Shown here: in pieces, positions 1 through 7,840 of the stretch
Numbering within the stretch: position 1 is the first letter of the stretch
How the letters are laid out: every line of letters begins with the position of its first letter
Assembly: GCA_019416265.1 (NCBI GenBank)
Contig: DXXQ01000181.1
Span: 1-19,527, forward strand
Reading direction: 5' to 3'
From: Clostridiales bacterium
GTDB taxonomy: Bacteria; Bacillota; Clostridia; Lachnospirales; Lachnospiraceae
DNA: 19,527 nucleotides
Notes under the pieces: model-generated
The model's database searches: none
The model's input: only the letters and a program-made list of their open reading frames with translations
What the model was told of the DNA's origin: nothing
Translations under genes and position numbers: made by a program

Positions 1-1373
1 TTCTTGCTGTCTGTGGATGGCTCGTAAATTCTTGTATAACCAAAAACAATTCTGTCAATATCGTATCTGTGTTCCCTTCCATCTTCCGTCCACTGTACAT
101 TCTGAATCAGCATCATTTTTTCATAAGTCTTTATAATCTCATCAAAGGATTTCAGCTTTACCTCCGCAGTTTTCGTCTCTTTGACATCATAATAATTGTC
201 GAAATTCACCAGACTGATACCATCAGAGCCGATATAGAACGTCAGCTCCTCATATCCCCATGTTGGCATATCGCTCGTCATATCTTCTGCTTCCCCTCCC
301 GGATCAGAGGTATAAGTAACAGGAATCCCGTCAATCTTTCTGGAATAGTGAAAGATGTATCCCACATCAAAGATAGTCTCCTCTTTCTCTCCCGGTATTT
401 TCCCCAGATAAAGACCGTAATCCCAGGCAGTCAGCTCCATATCCGGAATTTCCAGAAGCTTCACTTTTTCATCCGAAATTCTTTTCGCTTCCTCAAAAGT
501 CAGCTTCTGGCGCTTCTTCAGTTCCTCCTCATCCGGAAAGTCTTTAATCTGATTTCCATATCTGTACCGGCTGTATTCCTCCCAGCCTATATACATGGAT
601 GTATCCAGTTTTTCATCTGCCGTAAGATCGCGGATACTCATCTCAAAAGGTCTGTAATCTCCTTTTCCAAGCAAGTAGGTGAAATGCTTTCCCTCCGGAG
701 TTTCCGCCACTCCGCTAAATTGATCCTCACTGATCCAACTGCCGCTTGTTCCTTCATAGTCCACCTGTTCCAGCCCGAACTGAGGTTTTACTTCTTCCGG
801 TGTAACCTCTTCCGGCGCTGCTTCATATTCTGCTTCCAGCTCTTCTATTGTCTGATAAATATCAAAATTATAATTTCCGTTTTCATCCTTTCCCAATCCA
901 TTAGGATCCAGTTCCCCTGCTGCCAGATATGCTTTCCAGCGATTCAGTTCTTTCATAATCTGTGGTTTTGTCCTTCTGTGCCAGGTGTTTCCTGAATATA
1001 TTTTTGCATCCGGGAAAAATATCTCCGTCAGCTTATCAATGGTCTCCTGGTCAAAGGGATGCTGACTGACTGAAATAACAGAAGCTTTTTCTACATCCGG
1101 AATTTCAACCTCTGCATCTGTATGAATGGTCAAAAGTCCTGTCTCGTCCTTTTCTTCACTTTGATATGTCTTTGGCGCCCCTACGATTTCTCTGATGGTC
1201 TTCCCCTTTCTTTCTCCGTCTGAGTCCCCTTTTTTATCAGCCTCCTCGTAATTTTTTTCCGCTTCTTTTCCTTTCATTTTTACAAGTGATTCCTCTGGTG
1301 TCCGGGCGCATCCCGTCAAAATGCCTGCTGCCAGAAATATACTCCCTGTCAAAATCACAGCCTGTTTTTTCAT
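1..1373 (-). CDS. Lipoprotein, paralogue of the 2316-3848 product; 3' end outside window
   Basis: The open frame runs from an ATG at 1373-1371 to the left window edge without a stop, giving 457 codons. AGGAAGG precedes the start. Residues 1-22 form a lipoprotein signal: MKK, a hydrophobic stretch, then LTGC with Cys22 as the expected lipidation site. A charged Lys/Glu-rich linker follows, then a long soluble extracytoplasmic region. The protein matches the lipoprotein encoded at 2316-3848 along its whole length: both have SLVKMKGK after the lipobox, FFPGAKIYS/FFPDAKIYS, IPDMEL/IPDMEM, TWGYE, YEKMMLIQN and RIYEPSTDS. By that comparison about 50 C-terminal residues are missing. It lies 27 bp downstream of the membrane-protein gene, so it is probably the third gene of that operon. 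It resembles Clostridia lipoproteins annotated only as domains of unknown function (possibly DUF6034, from memory). I cannot give a biochemical role. Confidence 0.85.
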   Translation of the reverse strand, partial: MKKQAVILTGSIFLAAGILTGCARTPEESLVKMKGKEAEKNYEEADKKGDSDGERKGKTIREIVGAPKTYQSEEKDETGLLTIHTDAEVEIPDVEKASVISVSQHPFDQETIDKLTEIFFPDAKIYSGNTWHRRTKPQIMKELNRWKAYLAAGELDPNGLGKDENGNYNFDIYQTIEELEAEYEAAPEEVTPEEVKPQFGLEQVDYEGTSGSWISEDQFSGVAETPEGKHFTYLLGKGDYRPFEMSIRDLTADEKLDTSMYIGWEEYSRYRYGNQIKDFPDEEELKKRQKLTFEEAKRISDEKVKLLEIPDMELTAWDYGLYLGKIPGEKEETIFDVGYIFHYSRKIDGIPVTYTSDPGGEAEDMTSDMPTWGYEELTFYIGSDGISLVNFDNYYDVKETKTAEVKLKSFDEIIKTYEKMMLIQNVQWTEDGREHRYDIDRIVFGYTRIYEPSTDSK

Positions 1374-1400
1374 ATTTTTGTCCTTCCTTTCCCCTGATAT

Positions 1401-2300
1401 TTATTCATTGGCTCCTCCGAGAAATCCAAAATGATATTTTTTTATCAGCCAGCCGCACAGCAGTCCCAGTCCGAGAATCAGCCCTGTAAAAACAAGGCAG
1501 GACTCCCCCACTGTGGGAAGCTTATCGTAACCGAAATTATGTCTGGCATATGCCGCATGACTCAGGGGGCTTATCCACCCTATGAGAACATTTACCTTAT
1601 ACATTTCATATTCCTCATATCCCAGAAGCACCCGGAGAACTCTGGGGTCAAGGAGAAATCCATAAAGACAGAACAACATTCCTGCCAAAAGCCCCTTTCC
1701 CTTCCCCGGCAGCAGATTCCCTGCCAGAATGACGAGACTGAGCGTCAGACAAAAAAGAAACAACAGCAATACTACCCCGAAGGTACACCCGTAAGGAAGA
1801 ATTCCTTCCATCACCTTCACAGTGGAAGGTACGCTTAATTCCTCCCCCAGTTTCGAATAAGCAAGCCTTGCCGCCGTATCGCTCCACACATTCCCCGGAT
1901 AAGCATTCTCCATGCACAAAACCATAGTGGATGCCATCATAAACACCACATAGAGAGCAGATACAGCCAGCACATAGACAAGCTGTCCCATCAGCCATTT
2001 CCTCTTTGTGGTACGGTACAGATAATAAGGCGTTATCGCGCTTAAACAGGGCAGATCCGAAAAAAGAAGAAGCAGAAGAACTGCGCTGAGCAAAATTGCC
2101 GTTGTATCTCCAAAAGTCCAAAGAAAGGGTTCCGCCACCTGTACCGGAGATTTGTAGGTTTCTATTACAGGCATCACCCTTCCGCTTAGAAGAAAGCAAA
2201 GAACAAATCCCAGAAGGAAGGTAAGGATCACCTTGGGTTTACGCCAGAATCCCAGAAAATTAAAACGAATTACCGAAAAAATCCCACCCACTTCTCTCAC
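1401..2300 (-). CDS. Polytopic membrane protein, possible ABC-2-type permease subunit
   Basis: This 299-residue protein starts at a GTG (2300-2298) preceded by AGAAGG at suitable spacing. It has about six hydrophobic segments, near residues 24-44, 67-83, 105-129, 172-197, 203-217 and 268-287. A cytoplasmic-looking basic loop (RTTKRK, residues 96-101) follows the second segment. A larger extracytoplasmic stretch lies around 130-170. The layout, with an N-terminal amphipathic lead and six helices, resembles permease subunits of ABC-2 exporters. No signature motif makes that certain and no ATPase gene is visible here. It sits 15 bp downstream of one lipoprotein gene and 27 bp upstream of its paralogue, so the three are almost certainly co-transcribed and may form one membrane complex. 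Other possibilities are an orphan membrane protein, or a permease whose ATPase lies left of the window. Confidence 0.75.
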   Translation of the reverse strand: MREVGGIFSVIRFNFLGFWRKPKVILTFLLGFVLCFLLSGRVMPVIETYKSPVQVAEPFLWTFGDTTAILLSAVLLLLLFSDLPCLSAITPYYLYRTTKRKWLMGQLVYVLAVSALYVVFMMASTMVLCMENAYPGNVWSDTAARLAYSKLGEELSVPSTVKVMEGILPYGCTFGVVLLLFLFCLTLSLVILAGNLLPGKGKGLLAGMLFCLYGFLLDPRVLRVLLGYEEYEMYKVNVLIGWISPLSHAAYARHNFGYDKLPTVGESCLVFTGLILGLGLLCGWLIKKYHFGFLGGANE

Positions 2301-2315
2301 CTGTCCTTCTGTTCT

Positions 2316-3848
2316 TTAATATCCAAGCCCTCGGTCAATCACGCTGCCGTCAATGGCATTGATGGTAAGATAGCTCTGGTATTTCAAATCGTTTGTGTAC
2401 GTTTCCCCTATTGTGTATTCTGATGTGAAGCTTCCGAAAAAATCCCATACAGGTACAAGAATCCCACTTGTGCTGTCTGTGGAAGGCTCATAAATCCGGC
2501 TGTACCCAAAGGTAATTCTGTCAATATGAAACACTTCACTTTTCAGATCTTCCCCCATATTTGCATTCTGAATCAACATCATTTTTTCATAAATATCCAT
2601 AATCTCATCAAAGGATTTCAGATTTACCTGCTGGGTTTTTGTCTCTCCAATGTCATAGAGATTGTTAAACTCCACCTTACCGATTCCATCAGAGCCCACA
2701 TAAATATTAAGAACCTCATATCCCCAGGTCTCCATATCACTGTCCATATCCTCCAGGGCTCCGCCCCGCTCCATGGTATAGGTAATAGGAATGTTTCCCA
2801 GATTTCTTGTGTAATGGAATACATATCCATAATCCATAATTTCTCTTACCAGCTCTTCTTCCGAAATACTGCTTTCTGACACCAAAGCCGCATATTCCCA
2901 TTCTGTCATCTCCATATCCGGAATTTCCAGAAGATCTGCCTTTTCCTGAGCAATTTTCTGTGCCTCCTCAAGGCTCATCATTCCTTTTTCTTTCATCTCA
3001 TCCACAGATGCCGCTTCCGGATCGTCCGGATTGTACTCGTACCAGTAGGAATATGTGTTTTTCTCTTTCATTTCCTCATAAGCTCTTTCGATAGAAACCT
3101 CCATAGGCATAGAATTATAGCGTTTAAAGCTATATGAGTACATTTTTCCATCCGTAGCTTTCACATGAGAGCCAAAATAATCTTCACTGTCCCATCCTTC
3201 CACTGCTCCAAAAGCCGGCTTCACTTCTTCCAGAACGCGTGTTTCCGGAGCGCTCTCATATGCGCTTTCCAGTTCTTCTATGTATCTGTTGATGTCAAAG
3301 ATAAGATTTCCATTTTCATCTGTTCCTTTTTCATACGGATCGAGGTTTCCTTCTGCCAGATACCCCTTCATCTCCGTAAGTTTCTTCATCAGCTCCTCTT
3401 TTGACTCCTGATAATAGCTCTTGTCGGAATAAATTTTTGCACCCGGAAAAAAGGCACTTGTAATCTTATCAATCATTTCCTGATTAAATTCGTGCTGGCT
3501 TACCTGAATAGCCGACGCCTTGTCTGCATTTGGGATTTCCACCTTTGCCTCTGTAAGAATCTTAATCTTTCCGGTTTCGTCGGACACTTCACTTTTAACG
3601 GTTTCCGGAGCATTCACAGCCTTACGGATACCGGATACGTCTCCTTCCTGACTTTTATGATTTTCTTTATTTTCCTGCTTTTTTTCTTCTTCTGTATTTT
3701 CCGCTGTATCGGCAGCTTCCTCATAATTCTTTTCGCTGGTTTTTCCCTTCATTTTCACCAGTGAATCCTTGGGAGTTTCTGCGCAGCCCGCCAAGGTTCC
3801 CAATCCCAGAAATACACAAAGCAGCAAAGAAACCGTTCTTTTTTTCAT
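2316..3848 (-). CDS. Lipoprotein of unknown function, first gene of the lipoprotein operon
   Basis: The product is 510 residues. The start ATG is preceded by GGAGGAG with 8-nt spacing. The signal peptide ends in LAGC with Cys22 lipidated, so the protein should be anchored on the outer face of the membrane. Residues about 30-75 are a low-complexity Lys/Glu/Asn linker. The rest looks like a soluble, Tyr- and Glu-rich globular region, with motifs FFPGAKIYS, IPDMEM, TWGYE, YEKMMLIQN and RIYEPSTDS shared with the truncated paralogue at 1-1373. No catalytic motif is recognisable. The C-terminal part, with its ILVPVWDFFG and SYLTINAIDGSVIDR stretches, recalls PepSY-like or YycI-type extracytoplasmic folds; that is a weak impression. 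It is the first gene after a tandem GTTACA repeat (3927-3943), so it is probably the direct target of the adjacent two-component system. Confidence 0.85.
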   Translation of the reverse strand: MKKRTVSLLLCVFLGLGTLAGCAETPKDSLVKMKGKTSEKNYEEAADTAENTEEEKKQENKENHKSQEGDVSGIRKAVNAPETVKSEVSDETGKIKILTEAKVEIPNADKASAIQVSQHEFNQEMIDKITSAFFPGAKIYSDKSYYQESKEELMKKLTEMKGYLAEGNLDPYEKGTDENGNLIFDINRYIEELESAYESAPETRVLEEVKPAFGAVEGWDSEDYFGSHVKATDGKMYSYSFKRYNSMPMEVSIERAYEEMKEKNTYSYWYEYNPDDPEAASVDEMKEKGMMSLEEAQKIAQEKADLLEIPDMEMTEWEYAALVSESSISEEELVREIMDYGYVFHYTRNLGNIPITYTMERGGALEDMDSDMETWGYEVLNIYVGSDGIGKVEFNNLYDIGETKTQQVNLKSFDEIMDIYEKMMLIQNANMGEDLKSEVFHIDRITFGYSRIYEPSTDSTSGILVPVWDFFGSFTSEYTIGETYTNDLKYQSYLTINAIDGSVIDRGLGY

Positions 3849-3888
3849 AATCGAACTCTCCTCCGTTTTATCTTTATTTTCTATTCTT

Positions 3889-3943
3889 ATTCTATCACCG
3901 GACAGAGCACCGGATATTCCCCGAAATGTAACCGAAATGTAAC
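3889..3943 (-). promoter_or_regulatory. Promoter region of lipoprotein operon with tandem GTTACA boxes
   Basis: Read on the minus strand, GTTACA (3943-3938), five bases, and GTTACA (3932-3927) form a direct repeat with an 11-bp period. The full repeat unit GTTACATTTCG is duplicated head to tail. Tandem half-sites one helical turn apart are the usual binding target of OmpR/PhoB-family regulators. A possible -10 (TAGAAT) lies at 3894-3889, 32 bp downstream, which is longer than usual. A second direct repeat, CCGGTG with a 12-bp period (3913-3908 and 3901-3896), sits between the boxes and that -10. The same GTTACA pair occurs before the response regulator gene. Confidence 0.6.
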
Positions 3944-3981
3944 TGCCGCCGTACTAAAGCAGACAAATCCGGTTTATGCAC

Positions 3982-4013
3982 AAAAACGCCTGACCACACA
4001 GGGTTCAGGCGTT
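3982..4013 (-). terminator. Rho-independent terminator of the kinase gene, overlapping its stop codon
   Basis: On the minus strand AACGCCTGA (4013-4005) and TCAGGCGTT (3993-3985) form a perfect 9-bp stem with an 11-nt loop. A run of T residues follows to 3982. The TGA inside the first arm is the stop codon of the kinase gene. This separates the two-component operon from the lipoprotein operon. Confidence 0.8.
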
Positions 4014-5411
4014 CTCCCAGGCGACAATCACTCTTGTCCCCATTCCTTCTTCACTTTCCAGTACAAGCTTCCCTCCGTGAAGCTCTGCGATCTCCTTGCA
4101 CAGAGCAAGTCCCAGACCTACGCTTCCCGCACTTCTGGCTCTTGATTTATCCACCATATAAAATGCCTCTGTCACCCGCTCCAGCTCTTCTTTGGGAATT
4201 CCTTTTCCGTTATCCTCCACAAAGATACCTGTTTCGTCTGCGTGAAGAAGGATTTTTCCACCTTCCTTCAACGCTTTGCAGGCGTTATCCACCAGATTCA
4301 GAAGTAAACTTGTCATCATATCCATATCCATATCCCGCATAAGGTCTGACGGCTCACAGGATACCTCCATTACGGCATTTTTTTCTTCCAGCTTAAATTT
4401 CACCAGATGTTCTGTTGTTTCCAGAAGCTCTGACACGAGACAGGGCTTTCTCTCCAGCTTCTGTCCGCCTTCCTCGTAAAGCCCGGTAAGCTCCAGCATT
4501 TTTACAGAAAGCCGGGAAAGGCGGCGGCATTCTTTTTCGATATAAGTAAGCGCCTTTTCCCTTCTCTCTTCACTGAGACGAACTGTGAGAAGAGTATCTG
4601 CATAGCCGATGATCGCTGTCATAGGCGTTTTTAATTCATGGGCAAGGCTTCCGATCAGCCTTCTCTGCGCATGGTTTACCTGCTTCAGTTCCTCAATGCG
4701 GGATTGTATCTCTGAAGACATATGGTTAAAGCTTTCCCCAAGGAGGGCAATCTCATCCTTCCCTTTCACAGGAACAAACGCTCCGTAGTTGCCTCCGGCT
4801 ATATCCGACGCCGCTTTTTTCAGGGCAACAAGAGGGCGGATGCTGCGGTAAATCCCCCAGTACAGAAGCGCTCCCACAAACAGAAGAAGTCCCAGAGTCA
4901 TGGCAAGACCTTTCAGATAAAGCCGTTCTGTCCTCTGATAAACATCAGATACGTCTACACAGTAGATAATGCCGTAATTGTTTTCATTAATGGTTTCCCA
5001 TATTTTAAACAGAAGTAAGTGACGGCCTTCCGCTTCTGTGGCATAGGCGCCCCCGTATAACAGACGCTCCGAAATCTTTTCGTAATCAAATTCATAAGGA
5101 GTGCTGTTGTAAAGCTCCACGTTCTCCTGAGGAAGAAAAAGGGCTGCCTTGCTCCCAAAGACATTTCGAAAGGAATACACAGCTCCAAGACGCTGCTTCT
5201 CCTCATCTGTTCCATATGCCGCCCCATAGCCAGCCGTGGTCAGATTTCTGCGGAATTTCTCCATGCTGTTTTGAAACACCTGCTGCTCATATTTCTCCGT
5301 ATCCTCCAGTGTCTGCCGCCGGGATTCCCAGAGAGTATATCCCAGCGTCACCTGAGATACCAGAAGGATTCCAAGCATAACCTGGATAAAAATTCTGCGA
5401 AACAGCCTCAC
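4005..5411 (-). CDS. Membrane sensor histidine kinase (OmpR-partner type)
   Basis: This is a 468-residue sensor kinase. Helix 1 is near residues 8-27 and helix 2 near 167-187, enclosing an extracytoplasmic sensor region of about 140 residues with no family I recognise. A HAMP linker (about 190-240) is followed by the HisKA box SLAHELKTP with His258 as phospho-acceptor. The HATPase domain shows the N box (NLVDNA, about 372-377), DNGKG (400-404) and GLGLAL (432-437). The start ATG overlaps the stop of the response regulator gene in an ATGA, so the two are translationally coupled and form a cognate pair. Its length and domain order are typical of the PhoR/VanS/BceS-like class, but the extracytoplasmic domain is too long for the intramembrane-sensing BceS type. 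The stimulus is unknown; the linked lipoproteins suggest a cell-envelope signal. Confidence 0.93.
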   Translation of the reverse strand: MRLFRRIFIQVMLGILLVSQVTLGYTLWESRRQTLEDTEKYEQQVFQNSMEKFRRNLTTAGYGAAYGTDEEKQRLGAVYSFRNVFGSKAALFLPQENVELYNSTPYEFDYEKISERLLYGGAYATEAEGRHLLLFKIWETINENNYGIIYCVDVSDVYQRTERLYLKGLAMTLGLLLFVGALLYWGIYRSIRPLVALKKAASDIAGGNYGAFVPVKGKDEIALLGESFNHMSSEIQSRIEELKQVNHAQRRLIGSLAHELKTPMTAIIGYADTLLTVRLSEERREKALTYIEKECRRLSRLSVKMLELTGLYEEGGQKLERKPCLVSELLETTEHLVKFKLEEKNAVMEVSCEPSDLMRDMDMDMMTSLLLNLVDNACKALKEGGKILLHADETGIFVEDNGKGIPKEELERVTEAFYMVDKSRARSAGSVGLGLALCKEIAELHGGKLVLESEEGMGTRVIVAWENA

Positions 5412-6073
5412 TCATCCACCTCCAGTCTGTATCCCACTGTAGGGATTGTACGGATCACATTTCCCCAGTCAAGCTTCTTTCGGATCCGTCCCACGTGGGC
5501 ATCCACTGTCCTTGTCTCCCCGTCAAACTCCATTCCCCATAACGCCCCCAGAATCTGCTTTCTGGTCAGGGCTTTGTTTTTGTGACGGGCAAACATCAGG
5601 AGACACTCATATTCCATTGGTTTGAGATAAACCTCCTCACCGGCTTTGGTGACCAGCCGTTTCTCCGTATCAATTTCCACATCAAGAATCTTAATCACAT
5701 GGTCGCTGGCCCCGTGGCGTTCCAGAACTTTTTCAATACGCACCATCAGCTCCAACATCTCAAAGGGTTTCACAATGTAATCCTCCGCCCCTTCCTTCAA
5801 GCCTCTCACCTTATCCTGCACAGCTCCCTTGGCAGTTAAAAATATCACGGGGATTCCCTGACTCTTCAATTCCGGAAGCAGTTCAAACCCGTTTTTTCCG
5901 GGAAGCATCACATCCACCAGAGCACAGGCATAATTGCCGTCTTCTGTGAGACTTCTGCTCACTTCCTCCCCATCCAGAAAAGGTACGGGCTCATATCCCG
6001 CAACCTCAAGATTCATACATATTAAGTCGTTGATCGCTTCCTCATCTTCAATTACAAGAATTCTTACACTCAT
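5408..6073 (-). CDS. OmpR/PhoB-family response regulator
   Basis: The product is 221 residues. The receiver domain (1-115) has the acidic pocket Glu9/Asp10, the phospho-acceptor Asp54 in VDVMLPG, Thr80 and Lys102. The C-terminal winged-helix domain (about 125-221) carries the family features: LKPMEYECLL, the recognition-helix region RTVDAHVGRIRKKL, and the wing IRTIPTVGYRLE. It is therefore a DNA-binding transcription factor activated by the kinase at 4005-5411. The ATG has GAGGGAGAGG just upstream. A tandem GTTACA repeat at 6172-6188 lies about 98 bp before the start and recurs before the downstream lipoprotein operon. This points to autoregulation and a local regulon. The monophyletic subgroup cannot be named from sequence alone. 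Confidence 0.94.
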   Translation of the reverse strand: MSVRILVIEDEEAINDLICMNLEVAGYEPVPFLDGEEVSRSLTEDGNYACALVDVMLPGKNGFELLPELKSQGIPVIFLTAKGAVQDKVRGLKEGAEDYIVKPFEMLELMVRIEKVLERHGASDHVIKILDVEIDTEKRLVTKAGEEVYLKPMEYECLLMFARHKNKALTRKQILGALWGMEFDGETRTVDAHVGRIRKKLDWGNVIRTIPTVGYRLEVDE

Positions 6074-6145
6074 TTGTCCTCTCCCTCTTTTTGTACCTCT
6101 TATCTTCTCTTTGGTGGTTTCCGGTTTGACTCATAGTCTTCCTTT

Positions 6146-6188
6146 ATTTTACACCATCCTGCTCCCCATGTTGTAACGGCTTTGTAAC
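6146..6188 (-). promoter_or_regulatory. Promoter of the two-component operon with tandem GTTACA boxes
   Basis: On the minus strand GTTACA (6188-6183), five bases, and GTTACA (6177-6172) repeat with an 11-bp period. A good candidate -10, TAAAAT, lies at 6151-6146, 20 bp downstream. There is no consensus -35 other than the second box itself, as expected for an activator-dependent promoter. The spacing bases between boxes differ from those at 3933-3937 (AAGCC versus TTTCG), so only the boxes and their phase are shared. Confidence 0.6.
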
Positions 6189-6206
6189 TGTCCTGTTTTT
6201 TCACGC

Positions 6207-6247
6207 AAAAGAAGCCGCGCCCTGCCTTTAGGGCAGAACACAGCTTC
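6207..6247 (-). terminator. Rho-independent terminator after rhaA
   Basis: On the minus strand GAAGCTGTGTTCTGCC (6247-6232), a 5-nt loop, and GGCAGGGCGCGGCTTC (6226-6211) form a 16-pair stem counting G-U pairs. Four T residues follow (6210-6207). It lies about 90 bp downstream of the rhaA stop. The 88 bases between stop and stem (6248-6335) hold nothing I can identify. Confidence 0.8.
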
Positions 6248-6335
6248 TTCTTATATATGATGGAAAAAAATTGGGAACTATATTCTTTTAAGAGTACCTT
6301 TTTTGATACGTCAAAGTTCAGGAACACTCCGGCCT

Positions 6336-7598
6336 TTAAGCTCTTTTAGAAAGAACCTCTTCTTCGTATTTCACGACTTCATCGAACCATACTCTGTCCC
6401 CGGGTACGCCGCAGCTCTCGCAGTATGCCTGCCAAACGTCTCCAAAAGGCATGGTCTTCATTTCGTCCTGTCTCACCATCAGCTCAGTAAGTCTGTTTGT
6501 ATCCTGAAGCTCTTTTAACTGTGCGTTGGGAGTAAGAAGGGCATTCAGAAGTGCTTTCTGCATACTTCTCATACCTACTGTCCATGCAGAGATTCTGTTA
6601 ATACTTGCATCGAAATAGTCCATTGCAATATATACACGGTTCAGGGCATCGTTTCTCACGATTTCCTTTGCGATTTCCCTTGTCTCGTCATCGAAGAGTA
6701 CGCTGTGGTCGGAATCCCAGCGGATAGCTCTTGTCACATGGAGGGCAAGCTCCGGGAAGAAGCACAGAAGAGCCGGAATCTTATCGGAAACAACCTCTGT
6801 TGGATGGTAGTGGCCGTTGTCCATAAGTGGAAGGCATTTATCCTTATGCTCTGCAGCAAAGCTTAAGGCAAACTCTGCGCTTCCTACTGTATAGGCTTCC
6901 ACACCGATGCCGAATACCTTGGATTCCACACACGGCTTCACCATATTGAAATCGTAAGGCTCGGAAAGAATCTCTTCGATCGCCTCTTTATAGCGCATTC
7001 TCGGACCCATTCTGTCTGCAGGAACGTCTTTAAATCCGTCTCCTGTCCAGATATTCATTACACAGGGAACTCCTGTTTCTTCTGCAAAGTATTTGGAAAT
7101 ACGGATGCAGGCTTTGCCGTGCTCGATCCAGAATCTTCTTGTCTCCTCATCAGGACTGGAAAGGGTAAGTCCGTCCTTTACCTTTGGATGTGAGAAGAAG
7201 GTCGGGTTAAAATCAAGTCCCATATGATATTTTTTTGCAAGCTCCACCCATTTTTTGAAATGCTTGGGCTCAATTTTATCTCTGTCAACAAACTCTCCGT
7301 CTTCGAAAATCGCATAGCAGGCATGGACATTTACTTTTTTCTGTCCCGGAACAAGGGTAAATACTTTTTCCATATCTGCAAGAAGCTCTTCCGGTGTTCT
7401 TGCCTTGCCCGGATAATTACCAGTTGTCTGAATTCCTCCTGTAAGAGGGCCGTCATGGTCGAATCCGATTACATCGTCTCCCTGCCAGCAATGCATGGAA
7501 ACAGGAATGCTTTTCAAAGTTTCTATTGCTTTGTCTGTATCAACGCCGATTGCCGCATACGCCTCTTTCGCAGCCTGATATCTTTCCTGTGTAGTCAT
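6336..7598 (-). CDS. rhaA: L-rhamnose isomerase
   Basis: The enzyme converts L-rhamnose to L-rhamnulose in the cytoplasm (EC 5.3.1.14). The 420-residue length is the usual one for the family. Recognisable family blocks include IPVSMHCWQGDDV near residue 31, NVHACYA (90-96), GLDFNPTFFSHP (127-138), KPCVESKVFGIGVEAYTVGS (221-240), MDNGHYHPTE (259-268), LHVTRAIRWDSDH (286-298) and AMDYFDASINRISAW. Glu234, Asp260, His287, Asp295/Asp297 and Asp327 are the likely metal and substrate ligands by analogy with the E. coli enzyme. The start has a near-perfect AAGGAGG at 8-nt spacing. It lies downstream of rhaB but is separated from it by a terminator and its own promoter, which carries the 38-bp element also found before rhaB. 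Confidence 0.97.
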   Translation of the reverse strand: MTTQERYQAAKEAYAAIGVDTDKAIETLKSIPVSMHCWQGDDVIGFDHDGPLTGGIQTTGNYPGKARTPEELLADMEKVFTLVPGQKKVNVHACYAIFEDGEFVDRDKIEPKHFKKWVELAKKYHMGLDFNPTFFSHPKVKDGLTLSSPDEETRRFWIEHGKACIRISKYFAEETGVPCVMNIWTGDGFKDVPADRMGPRMRYKEAIEEILSEPYDFNMVKPCVESKVFGIGVEAYTVGSAEFALSFAAEHKDKCLPLMDNGHYHPTEVVSDKIPALLCFFPELALHVTRAIRWDSDHSVLFDDETREIAKEIVRNDALNRVYIAMDYFDASINRISAWTVGMRSMQKALLNALLTPNAQLKELQDTNRLTELMVRQDEMKTMPFGDVWQAYCESCGVPGDRVWFDEVVKYEEEVLSKRA

Positions 7599-7666
7599 GA
7601 AAATATCCTCCTTAATGTTTTTATGGTTTTTCTGCTTTTCCGCAGCTCTTCGCTTTATCTGAGGTT

Positions 7667-7731
7667 ATTGTACTACAAAAGAAAGGTGACGATAAGAACC
7701 TTGTTTGTGTAAAAAAAGGTCCTTATTTGCA
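7667..7731 (-). promoter_or_regulatory. rhaA promoter with 38-bp element shared with rhaB
   Basis: The element at 7731-7694 (minus strand) begins TGCAAATAA, has a T7 tract in the middle and ends GGTTCTT. It matches the rhaB element (9426-9389) at 29 of 38 positions without gaps. The candidate -10 TACAAT (7672-7667) is 21 bp downstream, the same distance as TAATAT in the rhaB promoter. The -35 position reads TTATCG, far from consensus, which fits activation by a bound regulator. The leader from the predicted start to the ATG is about 60 nt. Confidence 0.65.
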
Positions 7732-7766
7732 CATGATTTTATTTTTGTCTCCCCGAAAACCAACAG

Positions 7767-7789
7767 AACCACGCGACTATCGCGTGGTT
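7767..7789. repeat. Perfect inverted repeat (hairpin) between rhaB and rhaA
   Basis: AACCACGCGA (7767-7776) and TCGCGTGGTT (7780-7789) are perfect 10-base arms around a 3-nt loop. On the plus strand the arm is followed by TTCTTT, so it could stop transcripts running rightward. On the minus strand it lies just beyond the rhaB terminator and has no T-run directly after it. It may be a back-up terminator or protect the rhaB messenger 3' end. Confidence 0.5.
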
Positions 7790-7799
7790 TTCTTTATAC

Positions 7800-7828
7800 A
7801 AAAATCAGGAGTGCCTGAGCACTCCTGA
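7800..7828 (-). terminator. Rho-independent terminator of rhaB
   Basis: On the minus strand TCAGGAGTGC (7828-7819), loop TCAG, and GCACTCCTGA (7814-7805) form a perfect 10-bp stem followed by TTTTT (7804-7800). It starts 13 bp after the rhaB stop codon, so rhaB and rhaA are separate transcription units at least in part. Confidence 0.9.
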
Positions 7829-7840
7829 AATAAGTATGAT

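Noticed and set aside
69..995. Long plus-strand open frame (308 codons) opposite the truncated lipoprotein
   Set aside because: It lies wholly antisense to a lipoprotein gene with clear signal peptide, ribosome site and a full-length paralogue. The frame is a by-product of codon bias, and a similar antisense frame occurs opposite the paralogue.
1648..2199. Minus-strand 183-codon frame inside the membrane-protein gene
   Set aside because: It is in another frame of the same strand within a hydrophobic coding region with six clear helices, and has no ribosome site or family features.
7691..7725. Imperfect inverted repeat ATAAGAACCTT/AAGGTCCTTAT in the rhaA promoter as a palindromic operator
   Set aside because: The symmetry is not kept in the rhaB copy of the element, whereas the linear 38-bp match is. 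The symmetry is therefore probably incidental.
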